From positions 8,399,001-8,463,000 of the forward strand of contig OW799234.1 in assembly GCA_941918925.1 (NCBI GenBank): a DNA stretch of 64,000 bases. The letters are read 5' to 3'. Of this stretch, positions 1 to 11,480 are shown in pieces. Each line of letters opens with the position of its first letter. Positions within the stretch are counted from its first letter, which is position 1. The notes under the pieces are model-generated. The model ran no database searches. It was not told the origin of the DNA and saw only the letters and a program-made list of their open reading frames with translations. Source of the stretch: Phyto melanocephala (Eukaryota; Arthropoda; Insecta; Diptera; Rhinophoridae). The translations under genes were made by a program, and so were the position numbers.

Positions 1-1440
1 TCTTTTTCCAAATGATAGAAAAATATCACTTGAAATAGTAAAAGAAATAAATTTTTATGGTACAACTCCCGAAATAGCTGGTAACTTGCCTGGGGGTAGT
101 TTTAAATTGTGGGCTTGCCATGCTGTTGTTATCTCAATTTTAGCTTATGCCGACTTAAGCAGTTATTTCTCTTTGACACAGATATATTAAAGCTACTATG
201 TCTATTAGGTCTACTGCAACTAACACTTATATGCCTTAAACTTACACGAGTCCTTTTTTAACTTCTTTAAGTTCTCTATAGAAAATTCTTTTAAAAATTT
301 TTTTTCTCTACAAGCTGTTGGTTGCATTATTGTACCTGCTCCGTGAAAGTGCGTTTAACAGCATTTTGTTGTAAATGCGTTAAATAACATTTGTTAAGCT
401 GGCATTTCTTTGTACCTACTTTTTTCCCATTCTTTTTTGTAGGGAACTTGAATGAATGATAAAGTGTAAAGTTTTGTTAGTGTCTTTTGCAGCAGCAAGC
501 AACATAAAGAACCATATTATGGTCTTAAATATATTTTAGGTGTTTTACCCATCATTTGTTTCTATTTTTTTTTTCATTGTAGTTGTTGTTCTTTTTTTAT
601 TCAAGCAGTTAAAGGTGGTGGTTAACAAGCTTAAGAAAAATTACCACATTTCGCCCTTTCATCACACATTTTAGAGAAAGAAAAGCAGCAGAAAAAAACG
701 CAGCATTAAGAAAATGCAGTAGAAAGAAATTATGGCTGAAAAGATATGGCCAAAGAAATGTAGTCTGCTTTTAACTAATTTTTTTTCTTGCTTTCTTAGG
801 GGGGAGAGAGAGAGCAAAAAAGCTGAGACAAATAGTTTTCTAGCTTTGGGCGAGAAATGCACTTTATATAAAGATATTTGGTAGGAAAATTCTTTTATTT
901 AGTTTTTTCTTTTGGCTGCTTTAAAAAAAAAAAAAATACTTGTGTAGGCCACAATTAGTACGCGAACATTTTAAGACGATTTATCTTCACCTTAAGCTAA
1001 AATTGTTCATGGTAATACAAGTTGGGGCTACAGATAATGTTATAGCAATTGTATGCTAAATAGTAGAAGCAAATTTTTTTTCCATCGCAGGGTTACAGCT
1101 TAATTTTTCTCCAACCAACAACCCGTTAATTTCTGTTTAAATTCTTTACAAAAAAAACCTAAAAAAGAAACGAATACTTAAGGCCTTTTCGGGTGTTTCT
1201 AAGGAAATATTTAATTTATATGTCATGGCAAGCACAAGTACATAGTTCTTTTCTAACAATTTCATTAATGATACCAGTGCTATTATAGTATAACGGGTGC
1301 TTAGAAGGTAGCATTTTAAGCGGGAGATGCAGTAACTTTAGGGAGCAGCTTAAATGAATTTATATAAAAAAACTATTTTGCTTTCTCTACGATTTAGCGG
1401 GCTTAACTAAACATGTTTGTTTTGAGAATAAACTCAGTTC
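1..1440. other. AT-rich sequence, nothing recognised
   Basis: The stretch holds homopolymer runs and scattered short open frames, none with a protein signature I recognise. The frame on the minus strand near 671-862 is dominated by the complement of A/G-rich low-complexity sequence and is probably not coding. Confidence 0.5.
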
Positions 1441-1441
1441 T

Positions 1442-1866
1442 TACCCAGCAAAAATTTAATTTGTACCGGTAAGCAGTAAAAAATCATGCCTTCTTATAGC
1501 GCAATATTAGAGCGCATTCGAGGGTGCTATAAATGGAAGTCAGAAATTTCTATTAAATATATTTCATTTTTTAAAAAATAACTTACTGCAACTTCTCTCG
1601 CTTACGAGGATGCAGGAATGTAAGCGAATGGTTACCTCTCTTTACTGTAGTTCTTAAAAAATTTATTGAAAACACATAAAAGAGACATGATATTACTGCA
1701 TTAACTATGTGTGAAAATAGCAAATAATTAGAGCATCAAAGAGCCCTACCAAGTGGGACATCTCATATAAAAATCATGCCTTCCTGAAGCAGGTTGGGAA
1801 AGGAGAGTACATTTGTCTCTCCCTTACAAACCTGCTTCCGGGTGTGCAGTAATTTTTGCTGGGTAG
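1442..1866. mobile_element. MITE-like element with ends TACCCAGCAAAAATT
   Basis: The left end (1442-1457) reads TACCCAGCAAAAATT and the right end (1850-1864) is its reverse complement. An AAAATCATGCC motif lies near the left end (about 1481) and again at about 1771 in the right half, next to GAAGCAGG/CCTGCTTC inverted segments. No coding capacity is visible. A related segment occurs at 20020-20098. The superfamily is not clear because no target duplication is obvious. Confidence 0.5.
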
Positions 1867-2393
1867 TGCAAGTAATTGGATTTAAGTGTAAAACTCTTGT
1901 CTATACTTTAGGTAGATGGAAGACAAGCTATACGGGACATCACATGTTTAGATAACAAAAAGGGACTACGTCAGCAAACAAGAAGTTAAATTTTAAGCAT
2001 ATCAGCAGATTTTACCCAATTAAATCGCAGGTTAGGTTGTAAAAGATCGGGCATTAAAAGCCCAAATCCATGGCAAGTATACACATAAGTATGCCCAATA
2101 GGAAATTCTCCTGATGAAAAAAATTATCCCAATTCTGTTTGGTATTTCGAGTGGATCAAAAATCCAGTCCCTTCAATGTAATTCCTTAGGGATTTTCAAT
2201 TTAAATTCCTTAGGTATTCCAAGTTCGTCATTATGTCCACATTAAAGTTCTCGTGTCTAATATGATCGGAGGCAGGATATTGACAAAAGTAGTGTCCCTT
2301 AGTCTCATCTTTTCCTCCCAGGCTTTACATGCCATCTCATCCAACAGTCTCATGTTAGTTAGATGAGTACTTAGCTCTATTAGACCTGTTAGG
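1867..2393. other. No gene recognised
   Basis: AT-rich sequence with a short local direct repeat, ATTCCTTAGG/AATTCCTTAGG, around 2181-2218. I see no coding or RNA signature. Confidence 0.45.
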
Positions 2394-2394
2394 T

Positions 2395-2697
2395 CCCTTT
2401 CTGATTAGGCAAGTCTCTTGCGCAAGTTAGTTTTTTTATTTTCTTTTGAACTTGCTTTCACGTTCAGACACAGCAATTAACTTGCCGAAGTTTCGTATAC
2501 AAAAAAAATTACAACCCCGTTTGCAGCCAACTGCAGACATAAAAAAGCAATGAAAATATACACTTGCCGAGTACAGGCAAGTGTGTACTCAAGTATGAGC
2601 AATTTTCTTCCTCTTAACCCGACCTTACCCCTTTTATCTATAAACACAAGATTTGCGCAAGGCTCTTGCGCAAGAGACTTGCCTAATGTGAAAGGGG
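2395..2697. mobile_element. MITE with ~33-bp terminal inverted repeats
   Basis: The left arm (2395-2426) and right arm (2665-2697) are near-perfect reverse complements. The core of each arm is TTAGGCAAGTCTCTTGCGCA. The inner side carries further TTGCC/GGCAA repeats around 2482 and 2561-2575. The bases just outside both ends begin TGTTA (2387-2391 and 2698-2702), which could be a decayed 8-bp target duplication as in hAT elements, but the last three bases differ. The element is about 300 bp and non-coding, so it is a non-autonomous DNA transposon of uncertain superfamily. Confidence 0.7.
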
Positions 2698-3095
2698 TGT
2701 TACTACACTAGTTTAATCTCATAAGTGTTGGTCTACTCAGTTTTAGAATCTTTTTAGATTTTTCAAGATTTGGGTCACCCTATGGTATGTTTGTCATCTT
2801 ACCGACAGCAGTATTTGGACACTTTTCATAGTATTCCTCAATCGCCAAAATCTTAAGTAAATTTTTGGGCCCCTGAGAGGGCTTAGAATTTCCATTATAA
2901 TATCAAAAAAGTTGTGTATGAATTTAGTATAATTTGAAAAGGGCCTAATTCCTATGTTAAAGTTTTTTAGGAAACATGTTGTAAAGAGTTTTTCAGCAGG
3001 CATGCTACAAAAGTAGACCGTTAGGGACAGCAAACGACGCCATATTTTTTGCCGTTCTTTTGACATTTCCCTTCAGTAAGGTTTGCCATTTCATG

Positions 3096-3747
3096 ATGGA
3101 AAGATATACGAGCCAACAAGGAGTCAAAATTGTTAAAATTTACTCCGAAATTCCAAATCAGTGGCCTCAACGTTAAGAGCGGTACGGCTGAATGGCTTTG
3201 TCAATAAGCAAAATATGCGTTATTGGTCAGACACCAATCCACAATGTACATCATTGCATCCCGGAAAAATTACGGTTTGGAGCGGTTTATGGGCTGGCGG
3301 CGTTATTGGGCCGAACGTCTTCCATGATGATCAAGACCGGCACGTTACTGTGAATGGGAATCGATACCGTTCAATGATAACAGAATATTTTTGGCCCCAA
3401 TTGTGGTTCCAACACGACGGCACCACAAGGCACACAGCGAATGTTACAATCAATTTTTTGGAAACCAAGATGGAGAACGTGTTATTTCATGAAATCGTCC
3501 AGTAGATTGGCCACCTCGGTCGTGCGATTTGACGCCATAAGACTATTTTCTATGGGGCTACGTCAAGTCTATGGTCTATGCCAACAAGCCAGCGACGATT
3601 GATGAACTTCGTACGAATATCGAACGTGAAATTGCAGCAGTATCGTCCGATTTATACTTGAAAACCGTCGAAAATTATGTTCAGCGTCTGGACTTCTGCA
3701 AGCAAGCCCGTGGTGGCCATGCAAAAGAAATCGAGTTTTGTATATAA
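3096..3747 (+). pseudogene. mariner-like transposase relic with internal deletion
   Basis: The reading starts at an ATG at 3096 with the family's N-terminal helix signature (MERYTSQQ..KIVKIY). After about 75 bases it jumps to the catalytic domain (RLNGFVNKQN.RYW, then HP.KITVW, GLWAGGVIGP, VNGNRYR.MI), so most of the DNA-binding half is deleted. The second catalytic aspartate lies in WFQHDGTTRHTA. A frameshift near 3500 leads into DWPPRSCDLTP, with a TAA at 3538-3540 just before the third aspartate in DYFLWGYVKS. The frame ends GGHAKEIEF..* at 3745-3747. It is a dead DD34D-type mariner copy. Inverted ends were not identified. Confidence 0.88.
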
Positions 3748-5690
3748 TCGAACGTATTTTCACAGGAATGAAGAATTTCATTGATATCCAAAACCGTTTT
3801 TAATTTATTTAGAAAAACTTTTGTAGCGCTCTTATTAGAGATGGACATAATTGTCTAGTTTTTAGCAATGTTTTCCAATATCTTACCCAACGTTTAGTTG
3901 GATTTTGCTGATTTTTTTTCTAAAACATTTTTGATAAATTCAAAATTTTGTATTCTAAAACGATCCCATTTTGGATAAATTGTCACCTTTTTTCATTTTC
4001 GATGATGCCTTAATTGCCTGGTATCCAGATTATCTCCAGACGTCCACAATTCCCTTGCAGGTATAACTCATTCTTGCATTGCAGAATATTCAGAGACTCA
4101 ACTTATTCGTTTATTTTAAGCACTCGCTTCCTAGCCTAGTTATAAGCATTAAACCTTAACTTAAAAAAAAAAAAAACAAAATAAGAAAATAAGAAAAAAG
4201 GAACTTATCGTTTTTTGGATAAAGAAATACTGGTTCCAGTTATGGTTACTTGAGCCACAATATTTCAAACATTCGAATGTAGAGAGAGAGAAACGTGTCT
4301 TCGTTTACGCTCTCTTTGATGGCTAAGCGGCCTTCGTGGGTTAAAATATATATTCGACTCTGGTTTTAGAACGTTTGACAACGTCACAACCATCTTGGCT
4401 TACACTGCTTTGGGACCCAAATTATGAAAGACATGCAGATAGTGAACGAGCTGACTGACTCAAAAATTATGGTGAGAATCGTCTACTGATTGGACCGGAG
4501 TATTTTTATGGTATTCCTTCGGGATATATTCCGGGGAAACTGTCCGCCCTTCTGGACCTTCCCCCCTATGGAGAATGGATCCGGGGCAACGTAAAGCTAT
4601 ATGATATTGTGCCTGCCTAAAGCAAAATTTAAGAAACTACTTTCCCTGAATAGAAATAATTTGTGAATAATTTTCTTACCATTTGAACAAAACTTGTAGG
4701 TTTTCCGAAATAGTAGCTGAGACCGCCAAACATTCTTCTGCAACTTCCCCGTACTCTGCACTTGGAGATTTGATTTTCTGGAGTGTGGATTCACTACACC
4801 AGTGGGAATTTGAAATTTATTGGCGCGAAAAGTATCGACCTTTATAAAAAGTCTTGACCTGTAAAGAAAGAGAGTAAAGAAAGTATTAGATCAGAATTAT
4901 AATAAAAGTTTAATGTGAGGTTAATGTAAGAGTACGAGCTAAATGCAAAGCCGCAACACGCTGCAAAGCACCACAATTTAGCTTTGTAGCACAAACGCAA
5001 ATCAATTTTCGTTTTCAAACTGATATCTTTTGCAGTAACACTTAACAAAAACATTGGAAGTGCTTTATCTTGTGGTGTTGTATCTTGACTTTTGGCGCCC
5101 ACTCTGAAGCATTTTCTATAAATTTAATTACTTTTCCAACTGTATTTGGAAACAGAAAATATCTTTACGCCACAGAAATGTAAACTGAAAATCAGGTTCC
5201 TCCGATCAAAACATTTTTAACAGATTGTTCCATAAATGTTTGGAAAATTTATGGACTTGCCTAGAAAGTTAATAAAAATCTGCTAGCAAGAACTTACACA
5301 ATGCCCTTAAGGCTCCATCTTTGATTTAACAAAATTCTAGAGAAACTTTTTTAACGGTTTCTTTAAGCAGTTAAATCAGCTTTTTAGTATTTTCGAAAAT
5401 TTTGTGTAAATACACCTAAAAATGATTTGCTTTTCCCTCATATATGAAAGAGAAAATGTTTTCTTTTTATCATTTTGCCTTAACTCTCGAGGGTGTGATT
5501 TTAATTTCATACTCAAATAATTTCCAGTCAAATATAACAAATATTTCATCATTGTAAGGCAGGGCTTCCCAATGTATGAATATGAAATTGGTTTCTTTCA
5601 AAGAGAAATAAAAACTCTTTAAACAAATTTTATAATTGAAGTTTTAATGATAAATATTTCTTTTGTTTGAAAACATTTTTAAAAATTTAT
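3748..5690. other. No gene recognised; weak retroelement-like frame at 4395-4616
   Basis: Most of this stretch is AT-rich with nothing identifiable. A more GC-balanced segment at about 4260-4620 translates on the plus strand (frame from about 4396, one internal stop) to a peptide containing GENRLLIGPEYFYG. This faintly resembles the LIG.D.Y segment of Bel/Pao-type polyproteins. The similarity is too short for a firm call. Confidence 0.35.
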
Positions 5691-5693
5691 TTT

Positions 5694-6604
5694 TATACCC
5701 TTCACACAGTGAAAAAGGGTATATATAGGTTTGTCATTCCGTGTGAAATTTCTACAATTTTCATTTCCGACCCCATAAAGTATATATTTTCTGAAAGCTT
5801 ATGAATAGGGGAGTCGATTAAGCTCTGTCAGTCTGTCCGTCTGTCCGTCTGACCGTCTGTCCGTGTGTATGTTGAAATCAACTTTTTGAAGCCCCCCGAC
5901 ATAGGTTGGACCCGGGTAAGGTATTAAAATATCAGAAATATTCGGGAGTAGATCGGTATTGAAAATCAGAAACATCGGTATATAAACAACTGAGATATGA
6001 GCAAAAACCCACGACCACCTCGATTTTTTTTTCACAAAAACAACATTACAACAACAACATACATACAAACGTGTATACTGGTTAGAGAAAACGTGGCATC
6101 GAATCCCAGCTGAGCCAAAAAAAATTTTTTTTTAAATTTTTTTTTTAAATTTTTTTTTAAATTTTTTTTTATTTTTTTTTTATTTTTTTATTTAATATAT
6201 TATTTATATTTTTATTATTATTTTTTATTATTTTTTTTTAAATTTTTTTTTTATTTTTTTTTTGTTTTATATATATTATATATTTAATAATTTTTTTTTT
6301 AATTTTTTTTAAAATTTTTTTTTAAATTTTTTTAAAAATTTTTTTTAAAATTTTTTTTTAAATTTATTTTAAAATTTTTTTTTTAAATTTTTTAAAAAAT
6401 TTTATTTTTTTTTTTGTTTTTTTAACATACATACATGAATTTTTAATTTTACAATGGGACGTTTTTATATATGTATGTTTTTATATGTATGTACGTATTT
6501 CATATGGGATGAATGGTGTCACAAACTACTGTTATTGCATGACTACACGTTGTGAAGGGTATATAAGATTCGGCACGGCCGAATATAGCGCTCTTGCTTG
6601 TTTT
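5694..6604 (+). mobile_element. (GTCY)n 'mini-me'-type dispersed element, full length
   Basis: In order, the copy shows a terminal hairpin (ATACCCTTCAC...AAAAAGGGTAT, 5695-5722), a conserved core with CCGACCCCATAAAGTATATAT, and a (GTCY)n run (about 5827-5866). It continues with GTATGTTGAAATCAACTTTTTGA, a tRNA-like ATCGAATCCCAGCTGAGCCA (6098-6117), about 300 bp of A/T runs, and a second hairpin ATTCGGC-ACG-GCCGAAT (about 6570-6586) ending ...GCTCTTGCTTGTT. The TA-rich plus (GTCY)n core matches the known dipteran mini-me type. It is non-coding; the translated frames are spurious. Confidence 0.8.
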
Positions 6605-6990
6605 TTGTTAGAATTTTTGTTCTTATTTTTCCTTTTTTAAATCTCTCTTAAGTTATAAAATTTTTCAACCACGACTGTAAAAATAAAAACTCTTGAAAGT
6701 TTTTCAATATAAGTTTATTGATAAAAAAAAAAACTCTAATTTTACTATGCGCAGGTATTAAGAGCTTTTAAAATTATTTTAAGAGCAATAATAAGAGTTT
6801 AATCTGATTATCCCTTTGACTTATTTTAAAGAATTGCAATCAACTATTTTTCTAGCGACTAAATTATAAGAATAAATTGTAATTGTAAATATGCTTTAAA
6901 ATTAAGGTAACAACAACAATTAACAAGATCCATAAGAAAAAAGAAATTAGCGGCATTTTTTTTTTTTATTTCCCTTGGATGTTATTTTAA

Positions 6991-7490
6991 TGTCACGTAC
7001 GTAGTGCAAAACATTATTTGTCTCCGTCATTCGTATTTGAACAGTCGCAAGAGCACCTAATTTAGAATTTAACTTTTTTTCTTAAGATAGTATAAATTTT
7101 AATACCTAAGAATTCTATTAGAGAAAAATCTGTCACGTACGATATGTCACGAACGATATTAAATTGAATTTATTATAAAATCATTTAAAGATTGTTTTTA
7201 ATTAAGTATGATAGACTTTAAATGAAAAATATTTGGTTTAGTGTAAAAAATTAAAAAAAGAAAAAATACCTCCCAAGATTCGCAGATTCACAAAATCACT
7301 TCTGTTTTATGTCACGTACGATATATTCTTATTTTTCTGGATATTTTGGACAACAATGATTCGAAAATAATTATTTTTTTTTTAATAAAGTGCCCTTTAA
7401 ATGGAACATAAAGATCTAATTTTTTTCAGTTACTCTTACTTTTACAAAAATTACTCCACTTTATAGGAGCACAAATGTCACGTACGATGA
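6991..7490. repeat. Spaced cluster of TGTCACGTACGATA motif
   Basis: Near-identical copies start at 6991, 7131, 7145 (one base changed: CACGAACG), 7310 and 7476. The spacings are 140, 14, 165 and 166 bases, and the DNA between them is not obviously repeated. The reverse complement holds TACGTGAC, which contains TACGTG, the core bound by bHLH-PAS/Tango dimers. It may be a fossil tandem repeat or a regulatory cluster. Confidence 0.55.
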
Positions 7491-7494
7491 CATG

Positions 7495-7980
7495 GAAATG
7501 CCCATATGGTAGTTATATTCATTTTCTCACGTTGTTTGTAACACGTCGAAATATTTATTTATATCCCTAAAAGTCATATATAAATTTTCTCAATTTTCAT
7601 ATTATTCTATGACGATGTATTTGTGCTTGTCTGTTGAAATCACCATAACGCTTGAACGAAGAAATGAAGGAGTATAAAATTTAGTTGAAATATTTCTTAT
7701 ACTGCTCAAATATTTGGTATTGAAAATGAGCTAAATTAACTAAGTGGAACCAAACCTATAGAACAAAATGTTAACCAAGCTAATAAGCAAATTTTTATTT
7801 TATATGAAAACCTTTTTTTAATTATTTTAAACTATTAAGTGGAATCATGTGAAATTTTACTATTCAGTTTATCATTACTCTGACCTAATTGTGACCCAGA
7901 AGAATTAGTTAAATCGATAAAAAGCAGCAAAAAGGAGTGGGTATATAATATTCGTCATAGCTGAGTGTACAAAGTCCCCC
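7495..7980 (+). repeat. Degenerate (GTCY)n-type element
   Basis: The order of landmarks matches the mini-me copies: TATATAAATTTTCTCAATTTTCAT, then CTTGTCTGTTGAAATCA, and near 7940 GGGTATATAATATTCGTCATAGCTGA, which parallels the terminal hairpin. The copy is much more diverged and lacks the A/T-run block. Confidence 0.45.
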
Positions 7981-8409
7981 AAAGATGGTTTTTTTGCGGG
8001 TTTCATGCTTTTAGCAGTTTATAAGGAAACACAATTAATTACATATCTATAAAGTCCGCTGATTTATTTTCCAAAATCCAAAATGAAATGTAAATGAAGT
8101 GCTTTAAAATCCATGGAAATGCATGAAAATTATCTTAAACCATTCATCTACACAAACAAAATCAACTCATGAAACATGAGTCTTTTTGCACCTTATATGC
8201 ATGCGTTCCATGAACTTAATGGAATTGAGTGAAGTTTATATAAATTTCTATTTTTTCAGATAAACACTTTAGCTCCGTTAAAGCTTTAATGTTAAAATCT
8301 TGCATGTTGCACCAAAATTCAACTGCTTCATCATGGGTTGAACTTATGCATTCACTACTACTTTTTATATAGTTTTTTTTTCTGGGAAAAAAATATGTTT
8401 TTTTATGCC

Positions 8410-8722
8410 GCTATTAGGGTAATCGAACGGTTATTTTTCGGCCGGTTGAAAGCGGTTTTCTTCAGTTTTGTTGAAGCAGAATATTTTAAAATGCGTTTTT
8501 TTGAAATATTGAATAAACCGGCTAAAATATTTTAAAGAAAAAATTCTTTACAAATTTCTGTCATAACTGCAGTATGTATATTTTGTTCGTTTGATTTTAT
8601 TTAAATTAATTTTTATTTATTGTATTCGAATAAAACCGGTTTTTTATTATTTGCTTAACCGAAAACCGGTTTTTAAAATCGGTATTTATGAAAAAATCGA
8701 AAAATCGTTCTCCCTGGTATAC
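8410..8722. mobile_element. CGGTTTT-rich non-coding element
   Basis: The segment begins TTAGGGTAATCGAACGG and ends AAAAATCGTTCTCCCTGG, so its ends are imperfect inverted repeats of type CAGGG..AACGATTTTTCG. The inside is rich in AACCGGTTTT palindromes (8635-8680). A similar AAACCGGTTTT segment lies at 40493-40646. The short terminal CAGGG resembles hAT MITEs, but no target duplication is clear. Confidence 0.5.
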
Positions 8723-10446
8723 ATTTAACAAAAAACTAGAAATAATTTAAAAAATTTCGCACTCAAATCAACCTCAGCATGGCGTCCGGCTTGCACTAGG
8801 GGAATTTTAAGGATGGGCAGAGCTCTTATCGTTCTAAGCATCTGTCAAAAGCAAAGAAATTAGAATAAACTTGGATTTCGCCTAATACCTAAATAATCAA
8901 TGGATTTATAAACAAAAAGTTGCACCTAATGTCAACTATTTAGAGAAACACTGCTCAAATTTTACTACTCGCACTCAAATCATCTATATCCTTGCCTTAC
9001 TGCTGCTCTCTATAAAAAGCAGCAAAATTATGATAAAAAAAACACAAAATTAATCTATAAAAAAAAGAGAAACGAATAAAAAATCTGAATAATGAAAAAA
9101 ATATTACTCCCACGAAGATTAATAACACACCACAAAATCCTATTCCGGCACACAAAACAAGGCAGACACTACACCATAGACACCAATCCTTGGCCAAAAT
9201 CATATACCAGTTACAAGTTTTATTTTAATAAAAAATAATGCTGTAGAAAAAAAAACAACAAACTTTTAGCTAAACTGAATGCCAATATAACAAACAATAT
9301 GCAGTAAAGGCAGGTTGTTGCTCAAGTCTTGCTGTTCATGCAAATGCCTTCATGCATGCATTGTAAACAAGAGGCTGTTCTAACTGTCAGTTCTATCATT
9401 TCATCACTGTTCGTATCAATATTTTAACGAACACCAAATAGTACTAGAGTGTGCGTTTTTCTTTTCTTCTTCTGCTTACAATTCATTCTATCATTCATTT
9501 AATGTTCAGCTATTCAGTCATTCGTTTACTTATTCTACACATTTCATCATTTATACTTTTGATTATTTAGAATAATTTTTTTCTTCTTTATAAAATGAAA
9601 ATTCTCTGCGAGGTTGTTGTTACTTTTTATTTTAAATTCAGTTTAAACTAGACCTTAACTGCACATTAGGTGGTGGCATGATTATTTATTTAGTTTTCAC
9701 GTTATTCTCTTCTAGTTTTAATAAATGAATCTTGTGTGTAAAATAGTCTTATAGGAATTCTTAAATGATTGATCAGCGCCCTCTGTTAGCATGTAGAAAA
9801 GGTTGTTATACGAGTTATTGTTCTGATTAGAGAGACATTAATCTAATGGGAAAAATAGTTTCAAACATACTTCAAATATCGTTAAAAATCTTAGATATAC
9901 TAACTAAGATTTTCCTACAGCCATACCTAAACAAAAGCGTCAATCGTGTGATGGCTGTTAAAACAAATTTCATGTTCATACAACTTGTATGAAGCAGGCC
10001 AAAGTAGCGTTTTTTTTTTCGTTTACACTACAAGTGTAATTAAATCCGGGTTTAAGTCACAGTTTGTCTAATAAATTTGTTGAAAATAAAATTAATTTCT
10101 TGCAGAAATAAATTTATTTTTTGCACTACTTTCAAATACTTTTGTTACAATATTTATTTGACACACTGTAAATTAGCTGTTTTTGTTTGTATGAAAAAAT
10201 ACAATCGTAATTCAGCTCCGATTGTGTCAAGAATTTGCGCATCATTTTCATTATCGTTTAACCCTATAGTACTAACCATATTTTACTTCCGTTGCAACTA
10301 ACGATAGTCGCATTTGACGATGACTTTTTTTAATTTTTTTATAAATTAAAATAATTGTTTCTTTACAAAATCTATCTTATTGGACTTTGTAATCCCTGAT
10401 ATATTAAAACTGCTCATAGCAAAAGCAACTCAGCAACTAAAGCTTT
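8723..10446. other. No gene recognised
   Basis: AT-rich sequence. The frames seen here translate mostly to low-complexity hydrophobic peptides. I see no domain, RNA or clear repeat structure beyond short ATGCATGCA-type palindromes near 9340-9362. Confidence 0.45.
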
Positions 10447-10447
10447 A

Positions 10448-10942
10448 CAAAACAAGTAAGAGAGCTATATTCGGCCGCTTCGAATCTTATATACCCTTGA
10501 CAACGTGTAGTAATGCAATAACAATTGTTTGTATCACCATTCAACTCATTAATATGAAATACGTACAAATATGTTTCATTATATTTATAATGACTTTATC
10601 GTTATATTTATGTTTAAAAAAAAATATAAAAAAAATAAATTAAAAAAAAAAAATAAAAAAATTAATAAAACAAATAAACAAAAAACAATTTTTCTGATTT
10701 TCAATACCGATCTGTTCTTAAATATTTCTGATATTTTGGTACCTTACATGGGTCGTGGAAATGTCTGGGGGCTTCAAAAAGTTGATTTCAACATACACAC
10801 GGACATACAGACTGACAGACGGACAGTGCTTAATTGACTTCCCTATTCATAAGCCTTTAGAAAATATATGGAGTCGAAAATGAAAATTGTAGAAATTTCT
10901 CACGGAATGACAAACCTTTTTATATCCTTACACGCACTGTGA
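10448..10942 (-). mobile_element. (GTCY)n 'mini-me'-type element
   Basis: The copy is reversed relative to 5694-6604. It starts AACAAGTAAGAGAGCTATATTCGG with a damaged hairpin, then CTTATATACCCTTGACAACGTG, a shortened A/T-run block, TTTCTGATTTTCAATACCGATC, the (GACA/GACG)n run (10799-10828) and the ...GAAATTTCTCACGGAATGACAAACC end. The tRNA-like segment is missing in this copy. Confidence 0.78.
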
Positions 10943-11280
10943 TCAGTGAGTGTAATCAATCAGCGTGATTGACGCATGCAATAGGAAGAAAAATAGAAAT
11001 AAAAGAGATGTGCTCGACGAATCGACGAAGGTTTGTACTCTAGGGTTAAGAGCAATCAGGCTGTCCTTTTTCACCTGACTGCAAGAGTTTTGCGTCTCAT
11101 TCACGCGTGTTTGATTTTGTGGCGTCGCGTGACTGTGTTTTGAATACAGTTTCTAGATTATTCTACAACTAACCGCGTGCTTTTATTTTAAGTGGATCAA
11201 CTGAAGGAGTACCAACCAAATTCATATATTTATAACTGGATGGGTACCAATTTAGCTCATTTAGAGTGGCACAAAACTAA
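10943..11280. other. No gene recognised
   Basis: Mixed sequence with several CGCGTG/GCGTGA words around 11094-11130. No coding or RNA signature was found. Confidence 0.4.
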
Positions 11281-11292
11281 TTGAATTATTGT

Positions 11293-11480
11293 TCAAATGT
11301 CTCCGACTTCTTTTATAATGGTAAAGGTCAGCTTGATGTGTCTGAACCAACATTTTGTAACTGGAAAAAAACCATATTTTTTGTTGTTCATTGCTCAAGT
11401 ATCTGTTTATTGTTCCAGTATCTCCGACTTCCTATACGTGGGTATAGCTCGTCTTATGAAGCTGGAACCAACATGGGATA
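11293..11480. repeat. Imperfect direct duplication, period about 120 bp
   Basis: TCTCCGACTTC...GGTA..TC.GCTT.ATG...TG.AACCAACAT occurs at about 11299-11355 and again at about 11420-11475. The two frames across the region are by-products of the duplication. The origin is unknown. Confidence 0.4.

Noticed and set aside
10571..10837. Lysine/asparagine-rich open frame
   Set aside because: A-run low complexity within a (GTCY)n element.
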